From Histoplasma ohiense (lineage: Eukaryota; Ascomycota; Eurotiomycetes; Onygenales; Ajellomycetaceae), in NCBI GenBank assembly GCA_017607445.1, contig JAEVHH010000003.1, positions 5,518,001 to 5,582,000 of the forward strand: 64,000 nt of DNA. Direction: 5' to 3'. The stretch's first letter is position 1; each line of letters starts with the position of its first letter. The translations under genes and the position numbers were made by a program. Positions 1 to 11,059 of the stretch are shown here, piece by piece. Under the pieces are notes generated by a model that saw only the letters and a list, made by a program, of their open reading frames with translations, had not been told where the DNA came from and ran no database searches.

Positions 1-2214
1 ATCAGATGGAGTAACCAAAACAGGAATGGTTACCACGATCCCATGGATTAGTAAGGGGTAAAGGTCACGTGATAATAATTCTCTCCCCAATGCGGGAATC
101 CCTGTGGCTGTGTTGGCGATCCGTGCCTTTTTTTGTCCTATCGCCATTTAATGTAGGAACCCCAACGAAATCTAATCTGTACAAATCTGTATATTAACTT
201 CAATCATGAAAAGCTGAGGATATTCTCTTCACTGAAGTATAGCCAATTGCAGAGGTATTACTGCGACAATGCGTCTGTGATGCAAACGACGCTTCCTCAC
301 CTGCATAACTGTAATGCCCTATTGACACAAGCCGATTGATGATTCTTTTTGGACCGTCGAGTACCCAGAAGCGGCAAAGACATATAACTACAGGTAATTT
401 TTCAACACACCGCTACAATATAACGTTAAATACTAGTATCCATCTTCAAATTTTCTTGATTTCGATGCTTCCACCTGTATCCCTTTGCCAAAAAGTAATC
501 CGCCAGATCAAATATTCCATCTACAGAGTTATGTCACCACGTTCCAACTGATGTAGAACTGTACACTATACCTACTCTGCACTGTCCTGTACGACGTGTT
601 ACATTACATAGTATATACAGCCGCGTTGGGGGGTGGTGGTGAACGGGGACGTGGTAAAATCTCGCCTGCAGCTGCTAAACAAATAAAATAACACAAGCAG
701 ACCCGAACTGACAACAGCATCAGATATCACCATTGTACAGTACATACAACGCATCATACGTCGAGTTTACTGTTCCATCCCTCAGATCAATCAAGGGAGG
801 GGAGGTCAGCAGCTCCGCACCCCGCTCTGTCCTGCCCCCGTTTATTTAACAGTTCGTGCGTTGGGCTCTGTTATTGGTAACCCCCGTCAGGATTCCCTCC
901 CCACTCACTTCCCCACTATCCCCCGTATATAATAATATCCTTCCTTTAAACACAGCGAACCGAGATCCGCTTGTCAGCCAGATCTTGATCTTCGGTTGTC
1001 TCGCAAGCTGGGAGGAGGCGGACGGGTTGGATGGCTGAGAGTGGAAGGGATATATAGATACTGGTACTCACCCACTCACTCTTCTACTCATTTGAATGGA
1101 GTTAACGTTTCCTGGAGCAGCATTCTTGTTTTCAAGGGGTGGCAGATGGAGTGCATATTACCGCGTGTGTCTGAAACATAGTTAGGGGTAAAAGGAGTGT
1201 TAGATTATAGCGGATTTTACGCAGCAACGAGTGACCTTTTTGTTTCCCTGGTTTATGTAATGTATGCTCTTTGAATTGGGGGAACGAAAATGAGCCTCTG
1301 TTCCAAGATAAAAAAGCACAGCGAAAATAGGAAAAAATTACGAATTGGGAACACTGGAGGGGAAAAAGGTAAACAAAGTAAGAGAGGGACGGGGGAAAAT
1401 GTAGAAGAACCGTGAGAATACAATATAAATATATAAATGAGGATGAATTAAATACAAAGTTTCTTCTCAACTAGGGCTTGGATTCTCACAGACGTCGTTG
1501 AAAAGATGATACAGGGTTAAATAAACACGATAGAACTCAGGATAGAGACAGGGATCTGAAAAAAGAAGAATTGGGTTTAAAAGGAGGAGGAAAGGAGTCG
1601 GCGTACAAGGCTGCTTTTTTCACCTTACATTTCCTTCTTCTCCACCCCTCTCTTTTGGCAATGTTTTGATGTTTGTGAAGAAAAAGAGAAGCATTTAGAG
1701 AATACAGCCACATAAGAAACGTACAGTTGAAGGAGAGAGAATAAAACCAGATAGAATATGCGACTCAGATAAAACGTTGCATGGTAATATGACAAAAAGT
1801 GAGAAGAGAAAGTTATGGGAGACGATGGGATGAAAGTTGTACAAAAACTGACAGGGTGGGAGACAAAAAAACCAACCTAGCAAGAGGAAGCAGCGCCGGA
1901 AAAGAACAAGGGGAAAAAATAAAGATCTCAAGGACAAGGATGAAGGAAAACGACATATACTAGATGTCTACAAGAAACATGACCCAAACGCCATTAGCCA
2001 CCGGAAGTAGGGGAATCGGGTGCAGCACACCAGAAAGTGAGATATAAACAGAAATGGAAAGTGAAAAGGGAAATAGAGAGCGGTGGTTGTTCGAGCGCTG
2101 ATATAATATAGATACGGAAAACGGATACTTATGTGTATGAATGTATATGTTGACTTTTCATGGTCATTGGATTGTATGCAGTTTTGTTTATACGAACTTG
2201 GCTTGGGAGTTTCA
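1..2214. other. Intergenic, no gene seen
   Basis: No ORF here shows family features, and reading frames are short and composed of biased sequence. The stretch holds a TCACGTGA palindrome at 65-72, a Cbf1/bHLH-type site. From about 1300 to 2140 it is purine-rich and probably contains the 3' untranslated region of the minus-strand gene ending at 2215. Confidence 0.5.
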
Positions 2215-3495
2215 TCAAGGATCCCAGTCCGAATCTAATGGATGGCCTTTGCTGTTGAGGGTCTCGATTAGATTTGGAGGAAACAAAGATGTGGTTGTTG
2301 GTTTTGATGCTGATGTGGGTGGCTGAGATTTTATCGGTGCCCTCGGCTCTCTTACCGCTTGAAAGTCGGAGCTGCTTGTATCACTGGCACTCACACTTCC
2401 GGCTCGTCTGGAGTCATTTTTTCGATCCTTTTTGCGACTGGAGACTGTCGTCCACTCGCTTTCACTCAGTATAATACGTATCTGCTCTTCCTCGGAAGGT
2501 AAGTTGTTGGCCCAGCTCTCAAAATAAGGAGACGCCTTGATGCTCTCAGGCGTAGCAGAAGGACTGGAGGTGGGTTGAGGCGTCGAGTCGAAAGTGTCTA
2601 GAAGAGGTGAGGACGATGGAGCGGGTGCAGATTTTGGCAGCCCATTTGGTTGGCTGCTGATGGCACTTGTTTGCCATGCATTGGTGGCTGGAGTGGGCTT
2701 AGATTTAGCAGCCTCGCGGCGTTCAAGTTCTCGGGCCGTGTGGAGGTGTTTCTCAAGTTGAATACGACGCTCTCTTTCCGATTCTTCTACCATCACCTTT
2801 CTATTTTCATTCTTAAGCCTTCGTTGGCGTTGTTTCTTTGTCTCTCCCACATTTTCCGACTTTTGCTTTTTCATTGTTGTCTGTTCATTTACTTGAGGGA
2901 TATTAACAAGGCGGAGTGGAGGTATGACTGCTGGGGCAGGCGCTAGCATATCGGAGACGCTGCCTGCCACTGGCACAGTTGGGTTAACAACCGGTGAGTT
3001 TGCAGAAGAGAGGTCATCGTCCGCATCTTCCTCCGTGCTGGATGATGTGCGAGTGAACAACTCTGTCACATCCTTGTTGTCCGGCACAACAGTACTTCTA
3101 ACGATAGTTTTGGTGCGGACTTCGTTCTTATTAGCTTTGCCATCCGCAGATGGAAGCTTGGTGCCTTCTTTCGCCTTGGTGAATTGCTTGGCAAACTCCT
3201 TGTTGTTCATTCCCTCATCACCTGCCCAATTTTCAGTAGAGGAAACCACCTTTTGGATCTCTGGAACCTCCACGATAGGCTTGGCAGGCGGGGCACGACT
3301 GCCATTGCTGGTGGTGCTCTCTGGCGATCGCTTTACTTTCCGCTTCGCCTTTTTGGTGAGAAACCCGTTTTCGTGTTTCTCAGCGGCAGGTTTGAAAGGC
3401 GTAATTTTTACGTTGGGCGGGGATCTAAGTCTATAATACCAAAAGACACCACCACTGACGAAGAGCATAATAGCCCAGTTCAAAAAGGGATTCAT
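2215..3495 (-). CDS. Membrane-anchored coiled-coil protein, function unknown
   Basis: Single-exon gene of 426 aa. The reading frame is open further upstream, but the first in-frame ATG is at 3495 and is followed directly by a hydrophobic stretch (residues about 4-21, NWAIMLFVSGGVFWYY), which argues for this start. After this N-terminal anchor comes a basic segment (KKAKRKVKR), then long Ser/Thr/Pro-rich and acidic linkers. A charged helical segment at about residues 215-270 (rich in K, R and E, for example KKQRQRRLKNENRK) is likely a coiled coil. The C-terminus ends in HPLDSDWDP. I do not recognise a catalytic domain. The topology suggests a tail facing the cytosol from the ER or another membrane. 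It diverges from the nucleoside hydrolase downstream on the right. Confidence 0.7.
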   Translation of the reverse strand: MNPFLNWAIMLFVSGGVFWYYRLRSPPNVKITPFKPAAEKHENGFLTKKAKRKVKRSPESTTSNGSRAPPAKPIVEVPEIQKVVSSTENWAGDEGMNNKEFAKQFTKAKEGTKLPSADGKANKNEVRTKTIVRSTVVPDNKDVTELFTRTSSSTEEDADDDLSSANSPVVNPTVPVAGSVSDMLAPAPAVIPPLRLVNIPQVNEQTTMKKQKSENVGETKKQRQRRLKNENRKVMVEESERERRIQLEKHLHTARELERREAAKSKPTPATNAWQTSAISSQPNGLPKSAPAPSSSPLLDTFDSTPQPTSSPSATPESIKASPYFESWANNLPSEEEQIRIILSESEWTTVSSRKKDRKNDSRRAGSVSASDTSSSDFQAVREPRAPIKSQPPTSASKPTTTSLFPPNLIETLNSKGHPLDSDWDP

Positions 3496-4788
3496 AGTCG
3501 GTTCTGTAGCAAGAATAAAGGGAGTGTTAATGAATGCGTAAGGACTCGTTGAGGCATAAATCAAACAGGAGCGAAAGCAGAACACGTACTTGTTGCGTGA
3601 GCAAAGAGAAGATTGAGAAGAGGCTATTAAGTTGGTTTCTTCAACGGCTTTTGATGCGTTGAAGAACGGGGTCCTGTGCTCAATGGACAAATGGGAGACT
3701 GGATTCTTTGGTGGCGAGATTCGGTTTAGATGGATCAAAGTACCACTATGATAGCAACTGTCAAGGCGTGGTAGGTTCGGAAAAGTGGAATTCCGACAGG
3801 GGAGAGAGAGATGTCCTAATTTGTGGCGAAAAGGGGGATTCAAACTCGGGATGGAGGCTGGTTGTGGCAGTGTATCTGTATCGGTAGGGATGGATAGCGA
3901 TGAACGGATTTCCCTTGAGTGATTCGAGCGGTGATATGTCGGGATTTGATGCGAGCAGATGTGGGAAGGATAAGAGAGAAGAGAAGACGATACGGGGAGA
4001 GAGGCCGATGGTTACTCCTACTAGAGAAACCTGACTGGCGTCATATTTCGGGAGAGATGGAGTTCGAGGGAGCGAAGTTAGGGAGCGAGTGGGGAGCGTG
4101 GAGGAGAGGCAAATCAGAACCTTAGAAGGATGTGAGGAGAGGTTGGATCAACAGGGCCGGTGAGAAGTGAGATGGAAAAGATAAAGGAGCGACAGCTGGA
4201 AGAGGATGGACCACACAACGGGAGGTTGCTGCCAGTTCGACGAGAGCGAGGTGAGCGTTTTGGCTTTGAGGAGGGTTTGCCGCCAGACTCGACGGAGGCT
4301 GATTAGGTAATGAACCATTGAGGCCAGCTTTCCAGATGGAGCCAAGGAGCCAAGGAGCCAAGGAGCCATATCCGGTAACTCATGTCCCCGTAATGCTCGT
4401 AATACGGTTACGGACCCCCTTCGGCCTCGCCCTGGGAGACGCCGCCGGAATGGGCCCATTGGCCAATGATGTTGGCGATCGGATCCAGGAGATTCTACTC
4501 TACGGTCTACGCAGTAGTTAGTCAGACTACGGTCCTGGAGCAAGTGGACAACAACAAGGAAAAGGGAGAAAGAGATAGAAGTGAGTTTGCTAGTGTGTTC
4601 CCATGTCTCAAGTCGTGGAAGCCCGTTTGTCCATTTCCCCGCAATGTCGCGACTACGCCTGCATCTATATCTGGCGCTAAATATGGGTGTAGGGTATAAT
4701 AGTACAACCGAGACAATAGTAATCAACAGATACTGTGCTTCTCACTCTCTTGGTGTAGCGATTGATGGAGAAAACAAAAAACAAAATA

Positions 4789-4818
4789 AGATCAAGATCA
4801 AGATCAAGATCAAGATCA
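4789..4818. repeat. (AGATCA)5 hexanucleotide repeat
   Basis: Five perfect copies of AGATCA in the divergent intergenic region, read directly. Confidence 0.9.
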
Positions 4819-5028
4819 AAAACATCTTCACGCGCCAATTGATTTCTCCCTCAAACGTACATTACATAGTAGGGGGTTGAATAGGATGCTGCCGAAATCA
4901 TCTCTGATGCTTTCGCTATTTGTTCGATAATTACGGCAATTTGCCCGCCAACCCCAGTTCGCTTCTCGGCTGTGTTGCAGGCTTGCAGCCGGCTGTCATC
5001 AACGGCGCCAGGGTGTTCGATTTTTATA

Positions 5029-5036
5029 TCACGTGA
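5029..5036. promoter_or_regulatory. TCACGTGA palindrome
   Basis: Perfect 8-bp palindrome with a CACGTG core, about 710 bp upstream of the nucleoside hydrolase start. The same 8-mer occurs at 65-72. This is the kind of site bound by bHLH proteins such as Cbf1. Function is inferred only from the motif. Confidence 0.35.
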
Positions 5037-5748
5037 TTATATTATTGATGGGTCTTAGTTATGATGATGCTTGGAGGAGGGATTGTGTATAATTACATGG
5101 ACTGACTAGCCTACCTAGGTGCCTTGGTTTTGAGCTACTAGGGAGTTCGGTAACTTGAATTTCCCTGTTGATAATCGAGTCAATCTTTGGGGAAGAGGCT
5201 TCGCTACGAAGTATCCCATTCTGGAAGTGTGTAAGAACAAGGTTAGGTACTAGACTTTGGAATCCCCCACTATTGCTATTTACAGCGTCGGATATGGTCC
5301 CGAGGTCCAACTTACAACGGCTGCTACAAAAATAAGAAAGGATGCCCGCAATCCTCTCGAGTACGGTAACTTCACGGTGCGCTGGACCTTGGGTTTCCCA
5401 ATTCTCCTCTTGAGTTTTGTCAATCTTCATTTTTTGGTGGTTGGTTAAGATTCGCTTTTGAACTTAGCCAGCCAGCAGTCAACTAACTACTCCACGGGAC
5501 TAATAGTTCCACAATCGAGGATGACTGGCTTTTCGCTTTTCGCGCCGACATTGACGGACAGTTAGCGTTGTCTCAATCATGGACTTCGACGGCTGTGCCC
5601 TCCTGCAACCTTGAAATTACTATTAGTAATCGTCATAATATCCATCCAAGAAGCCTCTATCAAACCACCACCACCACATGAACCCTTGGGGGATTTTTGA
5701 GTTTCACTTTTGAACCGAGCGGGATTGTATCGATTTGCTGTTATTAAC

Positions 5749-5824
5749 ATGCCAGCGAGCAGAGTGATAATTGACACCGATCCTGTGAGACTGGAACCCC
5801 CACTACCAGATATTACTTTTTTTT

Positions 5825-5858
<34 letters not shown>

Positions 5859-6379
5859 CCAAATACAATCCTCTTCATTTATGGTCCTCGGAGCTTACCC
5901 AGCTATGTATCCCCCTTGGAAGTGGCTTGTTTTGGTGATCTCTTCACATTCATGGATACATCCCATAGATACGATTGCACACCATACATAGATGACCAAA
6001 ACAAGACAAAAGCTTGATAAAAATCTCTTTTTATCATCAGGGCCTTTTCTCTTTTCTTTTACTTTTAATGTTTCTTTATTTTGTTTTATTTGTTTTGTTT
6101 AGGAAAATAAACATATCCACAGAAAACCGATGTCCTAACCACGCACAATAGGGAATCGATGACGTCCTTGCTCTGCTCCTAGCGCTGTCGTCTCGTTCTA
6201 AGGAGATCGAGGTCAAGCTGATATCTCTGACCTTCGGCAACATCGATGTCCGTAGGTGCGTTGTCTATCTATTTGCCTGCTGCTAAACAAACGAATGAGA
6301 CTGAGTACCCTATTCGTATCGTACTCTCTCTCTCTCTCACTCGTCCGCTTGTCACAAGAATTTCGCCTTTCTCGGTTGT

Positions 6380-6414
<35 letters not shown>

Positions 6415-8069
6415 CTATATCAAATCGAATGAATATGCTGATATAATTCTTTCCAACGACGCTTGTCGTTCGTGTTTTACACACAGTTGCTTGCGGAATT
6501 TGGTCTCTATGTTCCACACCATCGAGCGGGAGCTCAGCTGGCGCCGTGAGAATGGAAAGCCGGAAGGCTTCCAGGCCCTGCGGGCATGCAAGCCGGTGGT
6601 TGCTGTCGGGGCTAACCGCCCTCTGCAGGACGAGATGATGATGGCCGATTATTTTCGTGAGACTTTGGCTCCTGTCTTCGCAGGTCAAATGGTCTTATGG
6701 GCCACCTTGGCTAACTAACGGATGTGTACGTTTGTTGGATTTATAGATGGACGTGATGGGCTTGGGGATATTCATTTCAGTGTATGGGACCCTGTCTGCC
6801 TAAGGCAAAATTATTTTCTTTGCTTTTCCACCCAACACTCTGCAAACGGGGGAGCCCATATCTAATGAGTCGAGTATAAAATCCAAAATTAAAAAAACGA
6901 TAGCACCCTCACCTGACTCCAGAGCAAACATGGGAGTCCTTATTTTTCCCATCCACGCAGAGCGGGACGGCTCCAGCTTCAGCTACAGCAAAAGCTGCAT
7001 TGGCGCACTCCCAGCACTCCTTATTTATCGGCTCCAAAACGCCAGCCCACCAGGAAATGCTCAGGATACTTAAAGAGAACGATCCAGAGACCGTCACGAT
7101 CGTCGCCGTCGGCCCACTGACAAATCTCGCCCTAGCCGCCGCAGAAGACCCAGAGACATTCCTCCGTGCAAAGGAGGTAGTGGTAATGGGGGGCGCAATC
7201 GATGTCCCCGGAAACGTAAGTCCACACACACACACACACACTCACTCACTCACTCACTTAGTCGGCCACTATCCATCCCCTCCGGCCACCCACTCACCAC
7301 GACGCCCTAACGGCAATGCCAAAATAAATAATACACACAGGTCACCCCAACTGCCGAATTCAACATGTACGCCGACCCCGCCGCAGCCGCACGCGTTTTC
7401 GCCCTCACCTCCCCGCGCCCCGCGTCCACCATGCCCCCGACCAACCCGAGCCAAACCACCCACCAGCTCCCCGCCTACCCCACCAACCTCAGCAAGCAGC
7501 TAACCCTCACGCTCCTCCCGCTGGACCTCACAGACCAACACAGACTCACCCGCGGCCAATTCCGTGCCAGAACCACCACGGCGCCGCAGACAACAACAAC
7601 AAACGCAACAGCAGTTGTAGCCACGCCCTCGCCGCTGGTCGCGTGGCTCACCATCATCCTCGAGCACAGCTTCGCCACGCTCGACGCGCTGTACCCAGGC
7701 CACGCCGGCGACCAGGCGGCGCTGAGTCTGCATGATCCGCTGTGCATCTGGTACGTGCTTACGAGCGCGCCGCCATTGCCATTACCATTACCATTACCAT
7801 CACCATCATCAGGGGGCGGGGTTGGCTGGCAGCCGTCCACAGGGTCGCCAGAGGATATCCGCGTGGAGACGACGGGCCAGTGGACGCGGGGGATGTGTGT
7901 AGTTGATCGGCGGGGGCGGAGGAGGCGCGACAGCGACGACGACAGTGCCAGCTTCAGCGACAATGGGCATTGGTTGAGCGACAGTTCTGGGAACCGGGTG
8001 GTGAGGATGGCGTGTTCACCGGGGGCGGAGGGGTTTGGGGAACATATGCTGGAGAGGATTTTTGGGTGA
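5749..8069 (+). CDS. Inosine-uridine preferring nucleoside hydrolase (IUNH family)
   Basis: Six exons: 5749-5784, 6152-6255, 6487-6656, 6747-6781, 6904-7215 and 7341-8069, giving 461 aa. All junctions keep frame and use GT/AG. The Asp cluster that binds Ca2+ and ribose in this family is DTDPGIDD at residues 9-16, created by joining exons 1 and 2. The HGRDGLGDIHFS segment, VGPLTNLALA and the metal-binding neighbourhood VVMGGAIDVPGN are in place, and a C-terminal HDPL motif lies near residue 350. The family hydrolyses the N-glycosidic bond of ribonucleosides in purine/pyrimidine salvage, in the cytosol. The last exon is longer than usual, with Thr/Ala-rich and PLPLPLP inserts, so the C-terminus is probably divergent. 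Intron 1 (367 nt) holds a 32-nt poly-T tract and intron 2 a TA microsatellite. Confidence 0.88.
5827..5858. repeat. Poly-T tract in nucleoside hydrolase intron 1
   Basis: An uninterrupted run of about 32 T, just downstream of the first 5' splice site. Confidence 0.9.
6383..6410. repeat. (TA)n microsatellite in nucleoside hydrolase intron 2
   Basis: About 14 AT dinucleotides inside intron 2 (6256-6486). Confidence 0.9.
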
Positions 8070-8585
8070 GCGGGGTGGGCATTTGTTTGTTATTTGTTAC
8101 AAAACAGCATAGCTACACGTATACGTATACATATGGGTATTCAATTCGTAGAAGGCAGTATATATAGATATACATCTCTCTATATGGGGCCATTGGTGGA
8201 GTTACTATGGTTCCTTCTCCATTCATACCTCCTCACCCGTCTCTCCAATGAAAGGAAACTCTGTCTTTGTCCCGGGTGAGGCAACATGGACAGCCGAACC
8301 AGGTTCCCAGCGCTCCGTAAGGAACCTCGACATATACATATAAACTATACATATATGGAGTGAGTTAGCTACCTTTCCCTGAAGTCGAAACACCCTGAAG
8401 CCAATTAGCGTGCGAAGCGGGAACAGCGCCCGCCTACCGAGCCGCTCATTGGCTCGCTTAACACGCTGGTCGTTCGCCTGCTGGGATTCGATGGAATCCG
8501 ACTTACTATGGTAGGTAGGTATTGATCTCGACTCTCCAAAGGTTGGATGCATCCCAACGCATCCAGAGTATGAACCCTGGAAGGC

Positions 8586-8615
8586 AGCTAACCCATAGTT
8601 AGCTAACCCATAGTT
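8586..8615. repeat. Tandem 15-bp direct repeat
   Basis: Two adjacent copies of AGCTAACCCATAGTT, followed by a partial third (AGCCAACC). Each copy holds the small inverted pair CTAAC/GTTAG. Confidence 0.8.
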
Positions 8616-8799
8616 AGCCAACCAGGCTGGCAACCGCGTGTTGGCCCGGGGCCAATCAGCGGCCGGGCTGGCTCCATGTGGGATCGTTGGAGAGATTTGG
8701 GGAGATGTGGGGATGCTTGGATGCGTGGATCTTGGGGAGAGATGGGAGATGGGAGATGGGAGACTCTGCACACTCCCTACCAGAGATATTACTTGCTAC

Positions 8800-8800
<1 letters not shown>

Positions 8801-8840
<40 letters not shown>
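8801..8840. repeat. (GAT)13 microsatellite
   Basis: Thirteen perfect GAT trinucleotides, intergenic, 520-560 bp upstream of the bHLH start codon. It yields apparent poly-Asp or poly-Met frames that are not genes. Confidence 0.95.
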
Positions 8841-8849
8841 CTGACGCGG

Positions 8850-8855
8850 CACGTG
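8850..8855. promoter_or_regulatory. CACGTG E-box upstream of the bHLH gene
   Basis: The canonical class B E-box lies 505 bp before the bHLH start codon. The encoded protein has the His-Glu-Arg pattern of CACGTG binders, so autoregulation is possible but only inferred. Confidence 0.35.
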
Positions 8856-9359
8856 CTGCTCCATCGTCCAGTCGCTGCCAGCCTATCACTTGCAGCACGA
8901 GCACGCGACACTCGTCCGCTGGGTTCTGGTAGCTTGTTGAGTGCTGTTGCGGGTTTCTTTCGGTCTGTTGTTTAAAAGAGCCGCTGGCCTGCCCCCGCCG
9001 CTGCTCTCTGTTTTGCTCTCGGTTTCCTGTTGTTGGGCGTGGATATTATATACATATATTAGTACATATGTCCAAGTCCAATTGCATCAGTGGATTGATT
9101 GATTGATTGATCGATCGATTTATATTGCTGTATTGTGTCAATACTTGGATCTTGCAATCTCTCTCTCTCCTAGATAATGCCATTTTTTACTTAGACCAGC
9201 ACAATCCCAAATCTACCCATTATACCCATTCCATATATCTCTCGGGCCCCATTGAGCATGGCAAAGGCACATCCCTTTTAAACCAGGCATTATCCACCGG
9301 GAAAAACAAAAAAAAAAAAAAAAAAGGGAAAAGGCTCTCCCCAACCTCTCCAACTGAGA

Positions 9360-11059
9360 ATGCTCTTCCTCTCCAGCAGTGGCAGCGCTGGCTCGAGCGC
9401 AAGCTTCAGCTTGAGCTACTCCAAGCACTCCGCCGCCGCCCCCGCACCTGCGCGGCCACTCTCTCCACTATCTCCAGATGTCCCCGCGACAGATGCACCG
9501 AATGCTAGTGTCAATGCGCCCAGGAGCTTGCGGCAGAGGTCCGGCACTCACAACAAAAAGCGATCCTCTGCTGCCGACTTCACACTCCCTCCTCCGCCCA
9601 CCCGTGCGCGGAAGATCATTCAAATGAAGCCCAAAACCCAGACCCAGACCCATACTCAGCAGGCAGCGCCACGGGGTGCTGGTGCCGCTACTGCTACCGC
9701 TACCGCTGCAGGTCTAGAGGGAAAGACCAAGGGCGAGTCTCATGGCGCTGGTGGTATGGGATCCAAGAAGAAACAGGGCAATGGCCCGACCACCGCGGCG
9801 GGGCGCAAAATTGCGCGCAAGACGGCGCATAGCCTGATTGAGAGGCGGAGGAGGTCGAAGATGAACGAGGAGTTCGCGACACTGAAGAACATGATTCCCG
9901 CTTGTCGAGGCCAGGAGATGCACAAGTTGGCTATTTTGCAGGTTACTTGCCCCACTCCCCACACGCCTCCGTATTAAAAAAGAATTGCTGTTTCCACTTG
10001 ATCGGAGAATAAAAAGATCGCAAATACTGACATCCCCGTACAACTGAACAGGCTAGCATTGACTATATGAACTACCTGGAGCAATGTTTGAAGGATCTCA
10101 AGGCTGCAAATCGCAATGGCCACAGCAGTGACAGAACGGACTCTTGCGGCCCATCCACCTCGTCCACCCCGTGCGCCAACCCGGTTACCAGAACGCGATA
10201 CTGCTCGCTGAGCGTCGATCGCGAATATTGCTCCTCTTCCTTCCCCTCTCCGTCACGATCTCCATCCCCCGCTCCCTCCAAAGAACCGCTACACACCAAC
10301 CAACCCGCCTTCCGGAATGGAAACAGCACGACAGCCTCCCCAAGCATCCACCCGGGAAATACCAACACCCATGCCCACGGGTATTATGAGCATGAATACG
10401 AACATGAACAAACCCACCAACTCCACCGCAACCTCCCACGCTTCACGCACGCCTACCCCCTTCTTCCCAGCCCTGCTCTCCTCCCGACCTCCACCACCAC
10501 CACCACCTCCTCCTCCTCCTCCTCATCCTCCTCCTCCTCCTGCGACATCACGTTCCCCCCCATAGATCCACACCTGCACCCGCCCACACAGCGCGGCCCA
10601 CATCCGCACCAAACCCGGCTCGAAACCATTCTCCCCCCCGGTCCGCCCCCCCTCACACATGCGGCACATATACCATCTTCCTCTTCCGTGCTCTCTTTGT
10701 CCGCATCCACCACCACCACCACCACCACCTCCTCCTCCTCCTCCTCCTCCTCCTCCACGTCCTCAACCTCACCATCCTCCGCCGCGACAAGCGCGAACCC
10801 ATCCCCCGTCATCGTCGCGCAGGATACCCACCACCACCGTCACCACCTAGATATGGACCACGAGGCGACGGCGGCGCTGTTGATGTTGAATGTTGATCGG
10901 AGGGGGGCTGGGGTCGGTGCTGGTGCCGGTGCTGGTGCTGGTGCTGGTGCTGGTGCTGTTGCTGAGGACACGGGGGTAATGGGGGTGGATGCGGGAGGGG
11001 CCGGAGCGGCGAGGCGGAAGCACGGCGGGATGAGTGTGCGGGATTTATTGAGTCATTGA
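9360..11059 (+). CDS. bHLH transcription factor
   Basis: Two exons, 9360-9941 and 10052-11059, give 529 aa. The junction joins LAILQ to ASIDYMNYLEQ and so splits the HLH loop/helix 2; the donor GTTACT is weak but keeps frame. The bHLH spans about residues 150-215: basic region KTAHSLIERRRRSKMNEEF with the H...E.R.RR pattern of CACGTG-binding proteins, helix 1 to IPAC, then helix 2. The N-terminus is Ser/Ala/Pro-rich with a basic patch. The C-terminal half is very low-complexity: runs of Ser coded by TCC, His/Thr-rich segments and a (Gly-Ala)n stretch near 10917-10965. Nuclear regulator by family; the target pathway cannot be told from sequence. Confidence 0.82.

Larger units (their letters stand above)
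3496..5748. other. Divergent intergenic region
   Basis: This is the space between the minus-strand coiled-coil gene and the plus-strand nucleoside hydrolase, so it holds both promoters. It contains a TCACGTGA palindrome at 5029-5036 and an AGATCA tandem repeat at 4789-4818. Reading frames of 120-190 codons on the minus strand (4148-4726 and 5059-5430) lack splice context or family features and are not called. Confidence 0.5.
8070..9359. other. Intergenic region upstream of the bHLH gene
   Basis: Contains a 15-bp direct duplication at 8586-8615, a (GAT)13 microsatellite at 8801-8840, a CACGTG E-box at 8850-8855, a run of TTGA units near 9090-9110 and a poly-A tract near 9304-9325. It includes the nucleoside hydrolase 3' region and the bHLH promoter. 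No gene is seen. Confidence 0.5.

Noticed and set aside
2650..3552. Plus-strand frames of 98-170 codons
   Set aside because: They are antisense to the coiled-coil protein gene and have the composition expected from its mirror image.
4148..4726. 192-codon frame on the minus strand
   Set aside because: No domain, no coherent start region, lies in a divergent promoter region and overlaps other frames of similar size.
8676..8975. Poly-Met or poly-Asp proteins
   Set aside because: They are translations of the GAT microsatellite; no conserved residues flank the runs.
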